A stretch of 63,389 bases of DNA from Acidobacteriaceae bacterium (GCA_025355385.1 JANXZS010000164.1:1-63389); one strand, 5' to 3'; counted from the stretch's first letter, positions 27,462 through 37,179 are shown. A program made the numbers and translations. The notes: generated by a model not told the origin, from the letters alone.

Positions 27462-28202
27462 ATGATTCGCGCGATTATCCTGCTTCTTTGGTACTCAATT
27501 CTTGCGATCCCGGCTGCGGCCATTGGCATTCCCTGGCGGATGCTGACGGGTAACGTTATGCCTCTCTACAGCATGGCTCTGTGGATTGTGCGAACGGGAT
27601 TGAACCTGGTCGGAATTCGCGTCGATGTGGGAGGCCGGGAGAATGTGCCGGCTGGTCAAGCCTGCATCTTCATGTCGAATCACGTATCGAACCTGGACCC
27701 GCCGGTACTGGTGGGGGCTATTCCGGGCAGGACGGCGATCTTTCTGAAGCGCTCGCTGATGAAGATTCCGGTTCTCGGTCTGGGCATGAAGCTTGCCGAC
27801 TTCATTCCTGTCGATCGCGCCGGACGGCTCGACAGTGCCCGGGAGAGTGCTCGATCTGCTGCCCGGCTGCTGGCTTCCGGAATTCACATCACCACGTTTG
27901 TCGAGGGTTCGCGGTCGCGCGATGGGCATTTGTTGCCCTTCAAAAAGGGGCCATTTCACCTGGCAATGGACGCCGTCGCGCCGATTGTTCCGATTTCTAT
28001 ATGGGGAACGGAAGAACTGATGCGCGTGGGTGCCAAGCGTATCGTGCCAGGAACGGCGCACGTTCGCTTTCATGAACCGCTATGGCCGAAGGACTTTGAG
28101 AGCCGGGATGCTTTGATGGCCGCTACCAGAGCGTCGATTGCCGCATCGCTGCCGGAGTGGATGAGGGAGCCGGCCGTGCACTCCCCCGTCGCGTCTATTT
28201 GA
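27462..28202 (+). CDS. plsC: 1-acyl-sn-glycerol-3-phosphate acyltransferase
   Basis: PlsC acylates lysophosphatidate to phosphatidate in phospholipid synthesis. The N-terminal hydrophobic region (residues 1-22) is followed by the catalytic HX4D motif in 'MSNHVSNLDPPVL' (~70-82) and the substrate motif 'FVEGSRSRDGHLLPFKKG' (~148-165). 'PIVPISIWG' completes the family blocks. The 3' end overlaps the convergent SPOR gene by 8 bp, so the two transcripts are antisense at their ends. Confidence 0.9.
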   Translation: MIRAIILLLWYSILAIPAAAIGIPWRMLTGNVMPLYSMALWIVRTGLNLVGIRVDVGGRENVPAGQACIFMSNHVSNLDPPVLVGAIPGRTAIFLKRSLMKIPVLGLGMKLADFIPVDRAGRLDSARESARSAARLLASGIHITTFVEGSRSRDGHLLPFKKGPFHLAMDAVAPIVPISIWGTEELMRVGAKRIVPGTAHVRFHEPLWPKDFESRDALMAATRASIAASLPEWMREPAVHSPVASI

Positions 28203-28926
28203 TGATCGCGTTATAACCATCGGAGAGAAGCTTTTGCCGCATCGTGTCGGCATCGACATGGGTGGCAAAGGGGCCTACCTGCACGTGCATGAGCTTGTCC
28301 TGAGGTTCGCTGCGAACAGAGACCGCGTATCCGCGTTTCTTGAGAGCAGCCACGAGTGCCTGCGCATCTTCCGGGTGGGATACGGCGGCAATTTGCACCA
28401 TGCTTTGCACCGCTACGCCGGGCTGGGCTAATGGCTTAGTTGGCTGTGCCACGGTCGATGAGAACCTGGGTGCGGTAACAGGCGACGTAGCGGCAATCAG
28501 CCTGGGTGATGGCCTGCTGGGCTTGACAGGCGACTCCTCCCGCTGCGATGGACCGCCAACCGACCTGGCCGGATACCCGTTGGTGGCGGAATGCGCATTG
28601 CCGGACTGCTCGACGACTGCACGCGGCGCGGTTTCGTCTGAAGATGGCGAATCTTGCTGCGCTGGGGATGGCAATGCCTCGAGGGCGGACGGCTTGGGTC
28701 GGGATGTAGTGGACGCGCTGGCTTCCACGACCGCTGGAGTGTCGGCGGATTGAGCCACGGCTGCCTTGGCTTCAGACGAGTGCCTGCCCATGGAGTAGCC
28801 AAAGCCAAAAAACACTCCGCAGACGACCACCAATCCAAAGAAGATTGCCAGCAGGGTGCCGGTACCCAGCGTGACTTCCGAATCTTGTCGCTCTTCCCGA
28901 TCTTCCGTTTCGAAAATCGTGTTCAT
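28195..28926 (-). CDS. SPOR-domain membrane protein
   Basis: A short cytosolic N-terminus (1-22) is followed by one TM helix (~23-45), a Ser/Pro/Ala-rich periplasmic linker, and a C-terminal SPOR domain (~168-243, '[24 protein letters not shown]'). SPOR domains bind denuded glycan strands at division septa. The gene overlaps the upstream slipin gene by 4 bp and is the last in the four-gene TPR/NfeD/slipin/SPOR cluster. Confidence 0.85.
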   Translation of the reverse strand: MNTIFETEDREERQDSEVTLGTGTLLAIFFGLVVVCGVFFGFGYSMGRHSSEAKAAVAQSADTPAVVEASASTTSRPKPSALEALPSPAQQDSPSSDETAPRAVVEQSGNAHSATNGYPARSVGGPSQREESPVKPSRPSPRLIAATSPVTAPRFSSTVAQPTKPLAQPGVAVQSMVQIAAVSHPEDAQALVAALKKRGYAVSVRSEPQDKLMHVQVGPFATHVDADTMRQKLLSDGYNAIIK

Positions 28927-29717
28927 GTACGTTCCTCCGGATGAGCCGGATTGTGCACATTGCTTGTGAATTTGTTGAGCAGAGACATAATCTCAATGGG
29001 TAGCGGAAAGATGATGGTCGTATTCTTCTCCACGCCAATTTCGGTCAGCGTCTGCAGATAGCGTAGCTGCAACGTAACGGGCTGCTTGGCCAGCAGGTCT
29101 GCGGCCTCTACCAATCGCTCCGCAGCGGCGAATTCGCCTTCAGCATGGATAACCTTTGAGCGCTTTTCGCGCTCGGCCTCGGCCTGTTTGGCCATGGCGC
29201 GGAGCATGGATTCCGGCAAGTCCACTTGCTTGACTTCGACGCTAACCACTTTGACCCCCCACGGCTCTGTGCGCTGATCGATAATCGTCTGGATGCGCAT
29301 GTTGAGCGAGTCGCGATGGGAGAGCAATTCGTCGAGTTCGACTTCACCCAGCACGGAGCGCAAAGTTGTCTGGGCGAACTGTGAGGTCTGGTAGACGTAG
29401 TTGGTGACTTCCATAACGGCGCGGGTGGGATCGAGCACACGCAGGGTGATGACCGCATTTACCTTGAGAGTGACATTGTCGCGGGTGATTACGTCTTGCG
29501 GAGGCACCTCGAGCACTTCCTGCCGAAGGGAGGTGCGAACCATCGAGTCGAAGGGACGGAAAACTAGAATCAAGCCGGGACCCTTGGGTTGCGGCAGAAT
29601 TCTGCCCAGACGGAAGATGACGCCCCTCTCATATTCCCTGAGAATCTTGATGGAGTTGAGGAGATAGAGGATGATGACGGCGACAACAATCAGACCAGGT
29701 ATTCCTAGAGTATCCAT
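28923..29717 (-). CDS. slipin (stomatin/SPFH family)
   Basis: This is an SPFH/band-7 membrane scaffold protein. It has an N-terminal hydrophobic hairpin (~5-25), '[30 protein letters not shown]' over residues ~29-58, the SPFH core to ~190, and a coiled-coil-prone '[20 protein letters not shown]' region after it. Slipins pair with NfeD proteins, and a ClpP-class NfeD protease lies immediately upstream. In the archaeal p-stomatin system the protease cleaves the stomatin C-terminus, so a similar partnership is likely here. Confidence 0.92.
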   Translation of the reverse strand: MDTLGIPGLIVVAVIILYLLNSIKILREYERGVIFRLGRILPQPKGPGLILVFRPFDSMVRTSLRQEVLEVPPQDVITRDNVTLKVNAVITLRVLDPTRAVMEVTNYVYQTSQFAQTTLRSVLGEVELDELLSHRDSLNMRIQTIIDQRTEPWGVKVVSVEVKQVDLPESMLRAMAKQAEAEREKRSKVIHAEGEFAAAERLVEAADLLAKQPVTLQLRYLQTLTEIGVEKNTTIIFPLPIEIMSLLNKFTSNVHNPAHPEERT

Positions 29718-29757
29718 TTACCTTGAGCCTCACTCCTCCAGATTGTACCGCAGCACG

Positions 29758-31113
29758 TCAGTCCCGCATGGAGGAAACGGCGGCATGTTGACCGGAAGGA
29801 ATCCGCTCCACTAATAGCGTCAGGTCGCGAATTCCGCGGACGCGAACTTGCTCGCCCTTCTGGATGGCGTCAACGCTTTCCGACTGCCACAACTCTCCGT
29901 GGACCAGGATCTGTCCGTTGGGTGCGAGCGGCTGCATGGCTACTCCAACCTCGCCGAGCATGGCATCGGCTCCCGTGCGAGCCTTGGATCTTCGCGCGCG
30001 GACCGCCAGCCGGACGAGAAAAACGGTCACCAGCCCGAAGGCGATTCCTGTTGCGATGGCTGTTGCGGGATGGACGCGCAACTCGGGGATGGGTCCGGCC
30101 ACCAAGGTGAGCGCACCGAAGACCAGGCACAGGATTCCCACTGATGCGAGCACACCGTGGCTGGCAAACTTTGCCTCCAGCAACATCAGGGTAAAGCCCG
30201 CGAGAATAAGCAGCACCGACGTGTAATGAACCGGCAGCAGGTTGAGAGCGAAGAGAGCCAGCAGCACCATGAAGGTGCCAATCGCCCCGGGCACTACTGT
30301 CCCTGGCGTGTTGAATTCGAGATAGATGAGCAGCGCGCCGACCACCAGGATGAGCAGGGCGAGGTTTGGATCCATCAAGCGATCGAGAATCTTTTCCCGC
30401 AGCGTCGGCACAACCGTGATGATCGTTGCTCCCTGGGTATGCAGGGTAATGGTTTGTCCGTTGAAGCGAGTGATGGTACGACCATCCACTGCGCGAAGCA
30501 ACTCGTCAGTCGAGGGGGCGATGATATCAATCAGGTTAAGCTGGTGTGCCTCGTCAGCGGTGTAGGACTTGGAGTCCATCACGGCCTCGTTGGCAGCGGT
30601 GGTGTTGCGCTTGCGCTGCGCCACATAAGAGCGGAGGAATGCGGTAGTGTCGTTCTCGATCTTCTGCTTCATGATGGGATCGAGCTTGCCAATTTCGACC
30701 ACAGGATGGGCGGCTCCGGCATTGGTGCCGGGCGCCATGGCGGCCACGTCTGCCGCCTCTAACAGGAAGAAGCCGGCTGAGCCAGCGCGGCTGCCGGATG
30801 GGCTGACGAAGACGATGACGGGAACCGGCGAATCGAGAATCTGCCGGACCATGTCGCGGGTAGAATCCAGCAGGCCGCCCGGGGTATCGAGTTCAATAAC
30901 GATTGCCTCGGCGCGGCTATCGGATGCGCTCTTCAAGCCCCGTTCGAGGTATTCATCGCTCATGGGTTGAATGGTGTCGTGCAAGCGCAACAGGACGACG
31001 TGTCGCCCTGCCGAGTTGACGGAAGCTGCAGGACAGACGCTAGTCAAGCAGGCCGCCACGATCAGCGCTGGTGTCAGCAGCCAGGGCAGGGCGAATTTGC
31101 TGGAGCATTTCAT
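29758..31113 (-). CDS. NfeD-type membrane serine protease (NfeD1b, ClpP class)
   Basis: The 451-residue protein has an N-terminal signal (~8-30) and a ClpP-like domain with nucleophile S112 in 'PSGSRAGSAGFF' and candidate base K182 in 'DSKSYTADEA'. Four TM helices (~240-345) and a C-terminal OB-fold NfeD domain (~370-440, 'GQILVHGELWQSESVD') follow. The family cleaves stomatin partners at the membrane. It overlaps the TPR gene by 4 bp and lies 40 bp before the slipin gene. Confidence 0.92.
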   Translation of the reverse strand: MKCSSKFALPWLLTPALIVAACLTSVCPAASVNSAGRHVVLLRLHDTIQPMSDEYLERGLKSASDSRAEAIVIELDTPGGLLDSTRDMVRQILDSPVPVIVFVSPSGSRAGSAGFFLLEAADVAAMAPGTNAGAAHPVVEIGKLDPIMKQKIENDTTAFLRSYVAQRKRNTTAANEAVMDSKSYTADEAHQLNLIDIIAPSTDELLRAVDGRTITRFNGQTITLHTQGATIITVVPTLREKILDRLMDPNLALLILVVGALLIYLEFNTPGTVVPGAIGTFMVLLALFALNLLPVHYTSVLLILAGFTLMLLEAKFASHGVLASVGILCLVFGALTLVAGPIPELRVHPATAIATGIAFGLVTVFLVRLAVRARRSKARTGADAMLGEVGVAMQPLAPNGQILVHGELWQSESVDAIQKGEQVRVRGIRDLTLLVERIPSGQHAAVSSMRD

Positions 31114-32768
31114 GGAAGTTTATGACCTCTCGCTTCAACCGCTTGTCCCAGGCCGCGAGCGTTCGCGTTGGCTGGCTCCAGCCGGAGGGCATTGCTGACG
31201 TCGGCGGTCGCCTCTTGGATATGGTTTGCGGCCAGGTCCAGCCTACCCAGCACTAGATAAGCGGCGACATTGGGTTGGAGGGAGATCGATGTCTGGGCTT
31301 CTTTTCGTGCAGCCTCTGGATCTCCGCTGTGCTCGCGTACCTGTGCCAGCCCAGCATGTGCCAGCGCACTTAAAGGGTCGGCCTGTACGGCCTCAGAAAA
31401 TTGACGCTCGGCTTCGAGGAAGAATCCGCGGCTCACGAACAACGCACCCTGCCGGGAAAGGGCCTTGGCACGGTCGGCGGCGGGCAGCGTAGCGAGTCGC
31501 ATTGCCTCTACCTGTTCCAGCTCGAATGCAGCCTGATGGAAGGAGGCTTCATTGTATCCGCGCTTGATCCGCTCCAGAGGTTCGGAAGGTGGATCGCTCT
31601 CGGGTGCTCCAGGGTAGGCCTTGGCCAGGACAACCCGGGCCGCATCGGTCTTGAAAAGTGCCGCTACGGCCTCAACCTCGGAGTCGGATGGCCGCAGCTT
31701 CTGGGCTATCTCGATCTCCCGTTGTGCGCCGGAAAGATTATTGTGACGGCGCATGCTGACCGCAAGGTTGAAGTGATAGTCGGCGTCTTTTGGGTCCACA
31801 GCGATCGCCTGTTCAAACAGTGGTCCGCCGTCGCGGCCGTGCCTGCTGGCTGCCACACCCTCGTTGTTCACGACCTCTGGCAGGGGAAGCATAGTTGCTA
31901 CGAACGCGAAAGCATCTTCCGCCTTGGCGTAATTGCCGGTGTAGAACAGCGCCAGTCCTCGATAAAACTGGGCCTCAAGCGCATGAGAATCATTCCTCGG
32001 CAGCTTGCCCAGCGTGGTGTATGCCTGCTCGAAATCCTGATGGGCGAAGTAAGCTCTACCCAGGGCCAGCCAGGCGGCATAGAAGTTGGGATTCAGGCGG
32101 ACAGATTCTTTCAGGTGCTTGATTCGTTCAGCATGCTGTGCCTCGACCAGTCCGCGGATGAAATTCTCAAAGGCATCCAGACGAACATTCGCATTGGCCG
32201 CGACAAAGGTCTGTTCTGCCACGGAATAGCTGGGGTCGAGTTGCCGGGCTGTACGCCACGCAAGGCTATTTAATATGTCGATCAAATGGGCGAGTTCGGC
32301 CTGCTGCTCAATTGGCCGACCCAGCTGGAGCGCGGCAACGTCCAGGATTTGCGCGGTGGCCCTCAGGGTAGTGCCGTCGAGCGTGTAGGAGCCATAGATC
32401 ACGTAGTCCGCGTCGAGTGTCTGGGCCATGCGCAGCATGCTTGCCCGTGAAGGCCGAAAATCCAATGGCAGTCCCAGATGATCCAGGGCATATAGCCGGT
32501 CGGTGCGGTTGATGGGTAGAAAGCCAGCAGAGGTTAGCCGTTGATTCAAGACCTCTGGCACCGATTCGCCGATCCAATCGAGATTGGTCTGGGAGGAACG
32601 GTTCTCAAAGGGCATCACCAGCAGCAGGCGCCCGTTGCGAGGAATCGCGGCAGCCGCGGAATTGACTGCCACTGGTGCAAGTGCCGGGTTTTGCGCCGCC
32701 GCCGTTATACATACCGCGGCTACCAGCAGCGCCGACAGGACAGAGCGGATTGGGTAGAGGGACCTCAC
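31110..32768 (-). CDS. periplasmic TPR-repeat protein with TolB-N/FlgO-like head
   Basis: A GTG start at 32768 gives an immediate signal peptide ('VRSLYPIRSVLSALLVAA'); the open frame extends upstream to 32831 without such logic. After the signal, residues ~40-190 resemble the TolB N-terminal/FlgO-like alpha/beta domain ('LLVMPFENRSSQTNLDWIGE'). The rest is a TPR solenoid ('NPNFYAAWLALGRAYFAHQDFEQAYTTL' split over one repeat). It heads the NfeD/slipin/SPOR operon, which suggests a periplasmic scaffold for the same membrane machinery. Confidence 0.75.
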   Translation of the reverse strand: MRSLYPIRSVLSALLVAAVCITAAAQNPALAPVAVNSAAAAIPRNGRLLLVMPFENRSSQTNLDWIGESVPEVLNQRLTSAGFLPINRTDRLYALDHLGLPLDFRPSRASMLRMAQTLDADYVIYGSYTLDGTTLRATAQILDVAALQLGRPIEQQAELAHLIDILNSLAWRTARQLDPSYSVAEQTFVAANANVRLDAFENFIRGLVEAQHAERIKHLKESVRLNPNFYAAWLALGRAYFAHQDFEQAYTTLGKLPRNDSHALEAQFYRGLALFYTGNYAKAEDAFAFVATMLPLPEVVNNEGVAASRHGRDGGPLFEQAIAVDPKDADYHFNLAVSMRRHNNLSGAQREIEIAQKLRPSDSEVEAVAALFKTDAARVVLAKAYPGAPESDPPSEPLERIKRGYNEASFHQAAFELEQVEAMRLATLPAADRAKALSRQGALFVSRGFFLEAERQFSEAVQADPLSALAHAGLAQVREHSGDPEAARKEAQTSISLQPNVAAYLVLGRLDLAANHIQEATADVSNALRLEPANANARGLGQAVEARGHKLP

Positions 32769-32906
32769 GTCAAAGTGATTATAGTTCCCCGGGAAGACTG
32801 CGGTGGGAGTCACTGGTGGGCCGCGGAGCAATGCTACTCCTACAGTTTGCCGAGCAGGAGTATCGAACTGCGACTCTTCTTAACGGATAAGCCGCCCCCG
32901 GGTCTT

Positions 32907-34517
32907 TTACTTTGGATACGCCTGTAGTGGAGTTGCTCGAATCCGGTCAAACAGCAGGACTGCGGCCCACTGCCCGTTGCGCTCTCCATGCCAGGTCACT
33001 TTCCCTCCCAGCATCCGGGCAATCTCGGTCGGCGAGAGATCGTGATGGAAGCCGAAGTATTGCTCGTCGCTCGCCTCATATCGTGCTCCCATATGCAGAG
33101 GCAAGCGGGGCGGGTCGTATTTGGTGGAGAAGACCAGGGCTGCGGAGTAGGAGTCGGGCTGCGCCACTGCCCGGGCAAGTGCCGCGGCAGAAAAGTTATC
33201 GATAGTGACAGTATGTACCGGCTTGCGGATGTATCCGATCTCGGGCTTGCCCAGCTCGTCGCTGGCCGGCCATGCGGTTAACACTGTGGCGTCAGGTGCG
33301 TGGAGCACGATTTGGCGCACGGCCTGTTGGTGCAGCAGGATGACATCGCGGTAAGCGAGGTTATCTTCCGGCGCAAAACGGTAGGGGGGATTGATGAAAA
33401 TCCCTAGCAGAAATGCGACGGCGCTTAAAGCGCACAGGGCCTGCCAGTAGCGAACACGACGGCGAAAGGTTGAGACCGCCAGCAACAACACGAGCGGATA
33501 CATGGGCAGCAGGTAGCGCGTGAGCAGCGCCCCGCCAAGCAGAGAAAAGCCCACCGCATTGGTCAGCAGCAGCAGGTAGATCTTGACCTGGGAGGGAAGC
33601 GGAATTCTGGGTCGAAGATCGCCGTCATCGTCGCGCCGTGGATCGAGCAGCATGGCCGCGATCGTGCACAGCACCGGCACAAAAAGGTGCATGTGCACCG
33701 TTAGGTGCACAGCACGATGCGCGAATGCGACGAGCACCCGCAGCGGAGTGAAGATGGAAGTCGCGTTGTAGCGCAGATACTCGGGATTGCCGAAGATAAA
33801 ACCGGTGCGCGCGCGGTGATAGGCGTACCAGAGCGCAAGGGGCAGCAGGGGTAGAAGCAATACCCCGGCGTTCTGGGCTCTCTGCAGCCGCTGATGGGCT
33901 TCTCCGCGCGCGGCTCGCCATGCTTCATAGGGAACCAGTGTCAGGGGTATGAGAATAGCGGTCTCTTTCGCCAGAACCGCAAGCGCAAAAAAGCCCGCTC
34001 CAGCCCAGAGCTGCCGACGCGTTGGTTCAGGCACAAGGACAAAGTTGAGTGCCCAGAGAGTGCCCGCCGCCGCAAACAGGTCGGCGTGTGCCATGGTGCT
34101 CTGCGCGAACCACACCGGATAAAGCCCCGTGAGCACGGTTGTCCAGATGGCAACGCTGGCGCGGCCGTTCAGCCGGAGCGCCATACCGTAAACAGCGAGT
34201 AGCGCCAGCGCGGCGACCATGCACATCGCGGTGCGAGTGACCGCCGGGGAAAAGCCGGAAGTCTTCCACCAGAGCGCAAGGTAGAGCGAGGGGAGCGGAG
34301 GATGAGCATTCGATAAGGTGGTGGATGGAATCAGGGATCCCGTTCGCAGGAAGTCGTATGCTGCGGGAATGTAGTAGCCCGCCTCATCCCAATAGTAAGG
34401 AAGCCGCAGAAGCGTGGCGTGCGAAAGATAGACCGCAATAAAGATCACCGGGAAGACGATCCACAGGGGCAGCGGACGATCCAATGGCGGCTCGAGTTTC
34501 AGGGGCATGCGCGTCAC
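32907..34517 (-). CDS. ArnT-like glycosyltransferase, GT39 family
   Basis: The 536-residue protein has about eleven TM helices and the classical GT39/ArnT first-loop motif 'LPYYWDEAGYYIPAAYDF' (Asp-Glu pair near residue 44). A periplasmic C-terminal domain follows. Such enzymes transfer a sugar from a polyprenyl-phosphate carrier to lipid or protein in the periplasm. Start could be ATG 34517 or 34508. A 48-bp gap separates it from the DUF3467 gene upstream. Confidence 0.85.
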   Translation of the reverse strand: MTRMPLKLEPPLDRPLPLWIVFPVIFIAVYLSHATLLRLPYYWDEAGYYIPAAYDFLRTGSLIPSTTLSNAHPPLPSLYLALWWKTSGFSPAVTRTAMCMVAALALLAVYGMALRLNGRASVAIWTTVLTGLYPVWFAQSTMAHADLFAAAGTLWALNFVLVPEPTRRQLWAGAGFFALAVLAKETAILIPLTLVPYEAWRAARGEAHQRLQRAQNAGVLLLPLLPLALWYAYHRARTGFIFGNPEYLRYNATSIFTPLRVLVAFAHRAVHLTVHMHLFVPVLCTIAAMLLDPRRDDDGDLRPRIPLPSQVKIYLLLLTNAVGFSLLGGALLTRYLLPMYPLVLLLAVSTFRRRVRYWQALCALSAVAFLLGIFINPPYRFAPEDNLAYRDVILLHQQAVRQIVLHAPDATVLTAWPASDELGKPEIGYIRKPVHTVTIDNFSAAALARAVAQPDSYSAALVFSTKYDPPRLPLHMGARYEASDEQYFGFHHDLSPTEIARMLGGKVTWHGERNGQWAAVLLFDRIRATPLQAYPK

Positions 34518-34565
34518 GGCTCAGTCTACCAGCGGAATCATCAGAGCAATGTCACATCAGCGGCT

Positions 34566-34865
34566 TTAGTGTACTTGTCCGTGGGGCTGTTGCAATGGCT
34601 CCAATGCGATTTTGCCAAACGTCATTTCGTATTGTTCGAGGTTCTGTCCCAGCATGTTCCACAGAGCCTTCGCCTGTTGCGGGCTCAGATAGACCCCTTG
34701 CTGGTTGTGGATGGTGACCTCTTCCGGCGTCTGCTGTTGGGCAGTACCGAAAGTGAGAAGAAAATCCCAGACGCTGACACGGACCTGCACGCTGTTGGCG
34801 TAGGTCTCACGATAGTCGGGGGTCTGGGTCAAAATAATGCGAGGCGGTTGTGTGGGCTGGCTCAT
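34566..34865 (-). CDS. DUF3467 domain protein
   Basis: The 99-residue protein starts at ATG 34865; the longer in-frame opening to 34985 is not conserved-looking. It matches the DUF3467 pattern: an N-terminal 'YANSVQVRVSVWDFLLTFG' and a C-terminal 'GVYLSPQQAKALWNMLGQNLEQYE'. The family's function is unknown. It may be cotranscribed with the GT39 gene 48 bp downstream. Confidence 0.8.
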   Translation of the reverse strand: MSQPTQPPRIILTQTPDYRETYANSVQVRVSVWDFLLTFGTAQQQTPEEVTIHNQQGVYLSPQQAKALWNMLGQNLEQYEMTFGKIALEPLQQPHGQVH

Positions 34866-35085
34866 GATGTCTCTAGAGTAACGTGGAAGGACCGTGAGCG
34901 GCGCGCACTGATTCTTAGCGCTGGCCGGCGGAAGAACGCGGTTCGGGGAGCCACGACTCCGCACTGCGACTTCGACCTCGTTCATCGCATGCCACTTGCA
35001 GCGTTGCCTTCAAGGCCCGAGTGGACGGTCAACCAAAGGATACTTCGCTCATCCGGCGAGAAATATCGATGGAACGAGGATCCTT

Positions 35086-35382
35086 TCAAGCAGCAACTTC
35101 CTTGACCTGGATCAGCAGCATCTTGACCGGGGTCTTGGCCGAAATGGCATGAGCCAGCATAGGGGCATGTAGACAAAGGAGCCCGTGTGCGCCTTGACTT
35201 TATCCTTCCCCAACAGGACTTCGGCTTGCCCCTCAAGAAAATACAGGACTGGGGGGGGTTGGAGCAGACTGGGCAGATAGTTCCTGGCCTGCCGAGCAGG
35301 AAAACGCCGTGATGTTTACCTTGTCGTCTTTGTGGAAAGTCCGACTCAGAATTCCCTGATCGGGTAGTTCAAACTCGTTCAT
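35086..35382 (-). pseudogene. small cupin-domain gene broken by two compensating frameshifts
   Basis: Read from ATG 35382, the frame encodes a cupin start ('MNEFELPDQGILSRTF', 'ITAFSCSAGQELSA') and then hits a stop after an eight-base G run (35251-35258 on the plus strand). Shifting by one base continues the cupin ('VLYFLEGQAEVLLGKDKVK', 'GSFVYMP'). A second, opposite shift at the G4 run 35162-35165 restores 'PMLAHAISAKTPVKMLL' and the natural stop at 35086. The repaired gene is exactly 99 codons. Either it is a young pseudogene, a slippage-prone switch, or two homopolymer sequencing errors. Confidence 0.75.
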
Positions 35383-35681
35383 CAGATCGGCGATGAATGT
35401 GATCCATAAACACTTCCTTGGATAGTGGATGGCTGCGTGCGTCGCCAAGTCAGAAATGCTTAATTGGCAACAGGAAACGCGCAGGAGCACGTGATAGATC
35501 ATTTTCCCTGTTGCTGTGTACTTTTTAGAATGGCAATATGCAGCTTTTCTTATCGGAAAAGCTGCGCCATCCCTCACTTCTCCGGTCTACGCCTACAGGC
35601 AAAATGATCTAGCGTCCATACTTGTGGCGATAGTGAAAGCGTGACCGCGATACAGGGACTTAAGTCACAGGGACAGGACTT
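35383..35681. other. intergenic region with two strong inverted repeats
   Basis: No gene was seen. Two inverted repeats stand out: GCAACAGG (35467-35474) with CCTGTTGC (35507-35514), and a perfect 10-bp stem GCAGCTTTTC (35540-35549) with GAAAAGCTGC (35556-35565) around a 6-nt loop. They lie between the cupin remnant and the 3' end of the unknown two-gene unit. They could act as a terminator or mRNA-end structure for the latter, or as cupin-promoter elements. No clear T-run follows on either strand. Confidence 0.5.
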
Positions 35682-36089
35682 TCAACCTGTAACGGTCTGC
35701 GCTTGTTCCAGCGCCTGTACCAGCCCGCCAAGAGCCGTCGCGATGGTACCCGGTGTGGGCGACAGCATGGCTGCTGAAAGGTCAATGGCTGCCACTGTGA
35801 TGTCCAAAACATTTTTCACCGCGTTAACAGAATGGATGGCGGCAACGGCGTCGTGAGCAGAGGTTTGAATGCTTTCGACGGACGCGTCTATGTCGGACAT
35901 TGCCTGTTTTAACGCCTCGTCAGCGAAACTCTCGGAGGCATTCAACAATCGCCCGAAGTGGAGGTTCAACGAATTCTTCTGGTCAATCGTTAAGCTCTTG
36001 CTGTTGGCAATCCGGTAGGCGAGCGTGGTATCTGCCAGATCCTGGTACAAGGCGGAGAGGTTTCGCCAATCCAACGCGCTGATTTTCAT
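35682..36089 (-). CDS. hypothetical helical protein, partner of the adjacent lipoprotein
   Basis: The 135-residue protein has no signal peptide or known domain. It is predominantly helical by composition, with an acidic N-terminal two-thirds and a more hydrophobic segment near 95-125 ('VLDITVAAIDLSAAMLS', 'GTIATALGGLVQAL') that could insert in or pack against a membrane. It lies 12 bp downstream of the lipoprotein gene, so the two are almost certainly cotranscribed. I do not recognise either. Confidence 0.6.
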   Translation of the reverse strand: MKISALDWRNLSALYQDLADTTLAYRIANSKSLTIDQKNSLNLHFGRLLNASESFADEALKQAMSDIDASVESIQTSAHDAVAAIHSVNAVKNVLDITVAAIDLSAAMLSPTPGTIATALGGLVQALEQAQTVTG

Positions 36090-36101
36090 AGCAGTGCCCC
36101 T

Positions 36102-36959
36102 TCAGAATGCTTTCTTCATTGCCTGAGCTGCTTCAGATATCTGAGAGATCGCGGGAGCCAGATCGGTAACGAGTTGACGAGTATTCCAACGATTGCGTGC
36201 CTCGTAGAGTTTCTGGTGGGCGCTCGCGACGTCGCGAAGAGCTTGCTGATACTTCTGTATGGCCGCAATCTTTTCCGCCTGTGAGTCGAAATCCGCGGTG
36301 CATCTACGCTTCAGCAAATCCACCGCGATAGGCTCAGTTGCTACCCCCGGAACAGCAGGATCGGTCCACTGGGTGCAGAAGGCTAATTCGCGCGACTGCT
36401 CGTCCCGGATCTGCTGCGCATAGCGAAATGCGGCGTATACATCCAGAAATCCGGCGACCTGCTGGACCGCACTATTCGAGTGCTCGATGATGGCGACCAT
36501 CTTCTTCTGCTGGTAACGGCTGGCCATGACGTCGACAAGAGCGCTGGCCAATCCAATGGAGGCATTTGCCTTATTGAGACTATCCGCACTAATTTTTGGG
36601 TCAGCCTGCTGGAGCTCGGCACCAACATTTTGCAGGGAACCGGCTGTCTTGCCCGCATCGAGGTCCGCCAGTCTTCCGAGACTGCTTATGTAGGAAAACA
36701 GGCCATTGTTGACGGCTAGCAACGTTGGTTCGGCGGATTCGAAGAATAGGCAGTTGGAAACGGCCTGTCCCGGCAAAAGATAGGTGGCAGCCCGGTGACA
36801 CGATCTCAATCCGTCAACCGCCAGTGGTCGAAACTGTATGCCGACCTCGCGACTTGCCTGCGCGAATTGCTGGACGGCGATAACGTCGGTACATGAGCCA
36901 GCCAGAAGCGGAATAAACATAGAAAGGCTGAGCCGGGCTAACCGTCGTGCGGTGAGCAA
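36102..36959 (-). CDS. hypothetical lipoprotein
   Basis: The 285-residue protein starts at TTG 36959, supported by a GGAGG five bases upstream. The signal ends in a clear lipobox, 'LLAGSC', with the lipidated Cys near residue 23. The mature part is helical with two Cys-containing stretches and no recognisable domain. Regions around residues 205-260 ('AEKIAAIQKYQQALRDVASAHQKL') look coiled-coil-like. It heads a two-gene unit with the 135-residue protein, and no homologue of a known envelope system is nearby. Confidence 0.65.
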   Translation of the reverse strand: MLTARRLARLSLSMFIPLLAGSCTDVIAVQQFAQASREVGIQFRPLAVDGLRSCHRAATYLLPGQAVSNCLFFESAEPTLLAVNNGLFSYISSLGRLADLDAGKTAGSLQNVGAELQQADPKISADSLNKANASIGLASALVDVMASRYQQKKMVAIIEHSNSAVQQVAGFLDVYAAFRYAQQIRDEQSRELAFCTQWTDPAVPGVATEPIAVDLLKRRCTADFDSQAEKIAAIQKYQQALRDVASAHQKLYEARNRWNTRQLVTDLAPAISQISEAAQAMKKAF

Positions 36960-37179
36960 TGTCGCCTCCGGTAAAGTCTGGGATCAATCCAAGTTGCAGC
37001 CGGGGCTAACTACCCAGCGCAGCGATGAGTTTGACGAATCAAACGTGGGTTGGCAAGTGGCAGGAAGTTAGTTGAGGGCCATCCGCTGCTTGCCCGTTCG
37101 GTTGAGGTAGCGGAATTTGCCGACTAACCGGCATTTCTCACTTCGAACAATGTTGGGGTTGCTGGCGTGTTGATCGGCT

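Noticed and set aside
35540-35565. perfect 10-bp stem as an intrinsic terminator
   Set aside because: No T-run follows on either strand, so I list it only as an inverted repeat.
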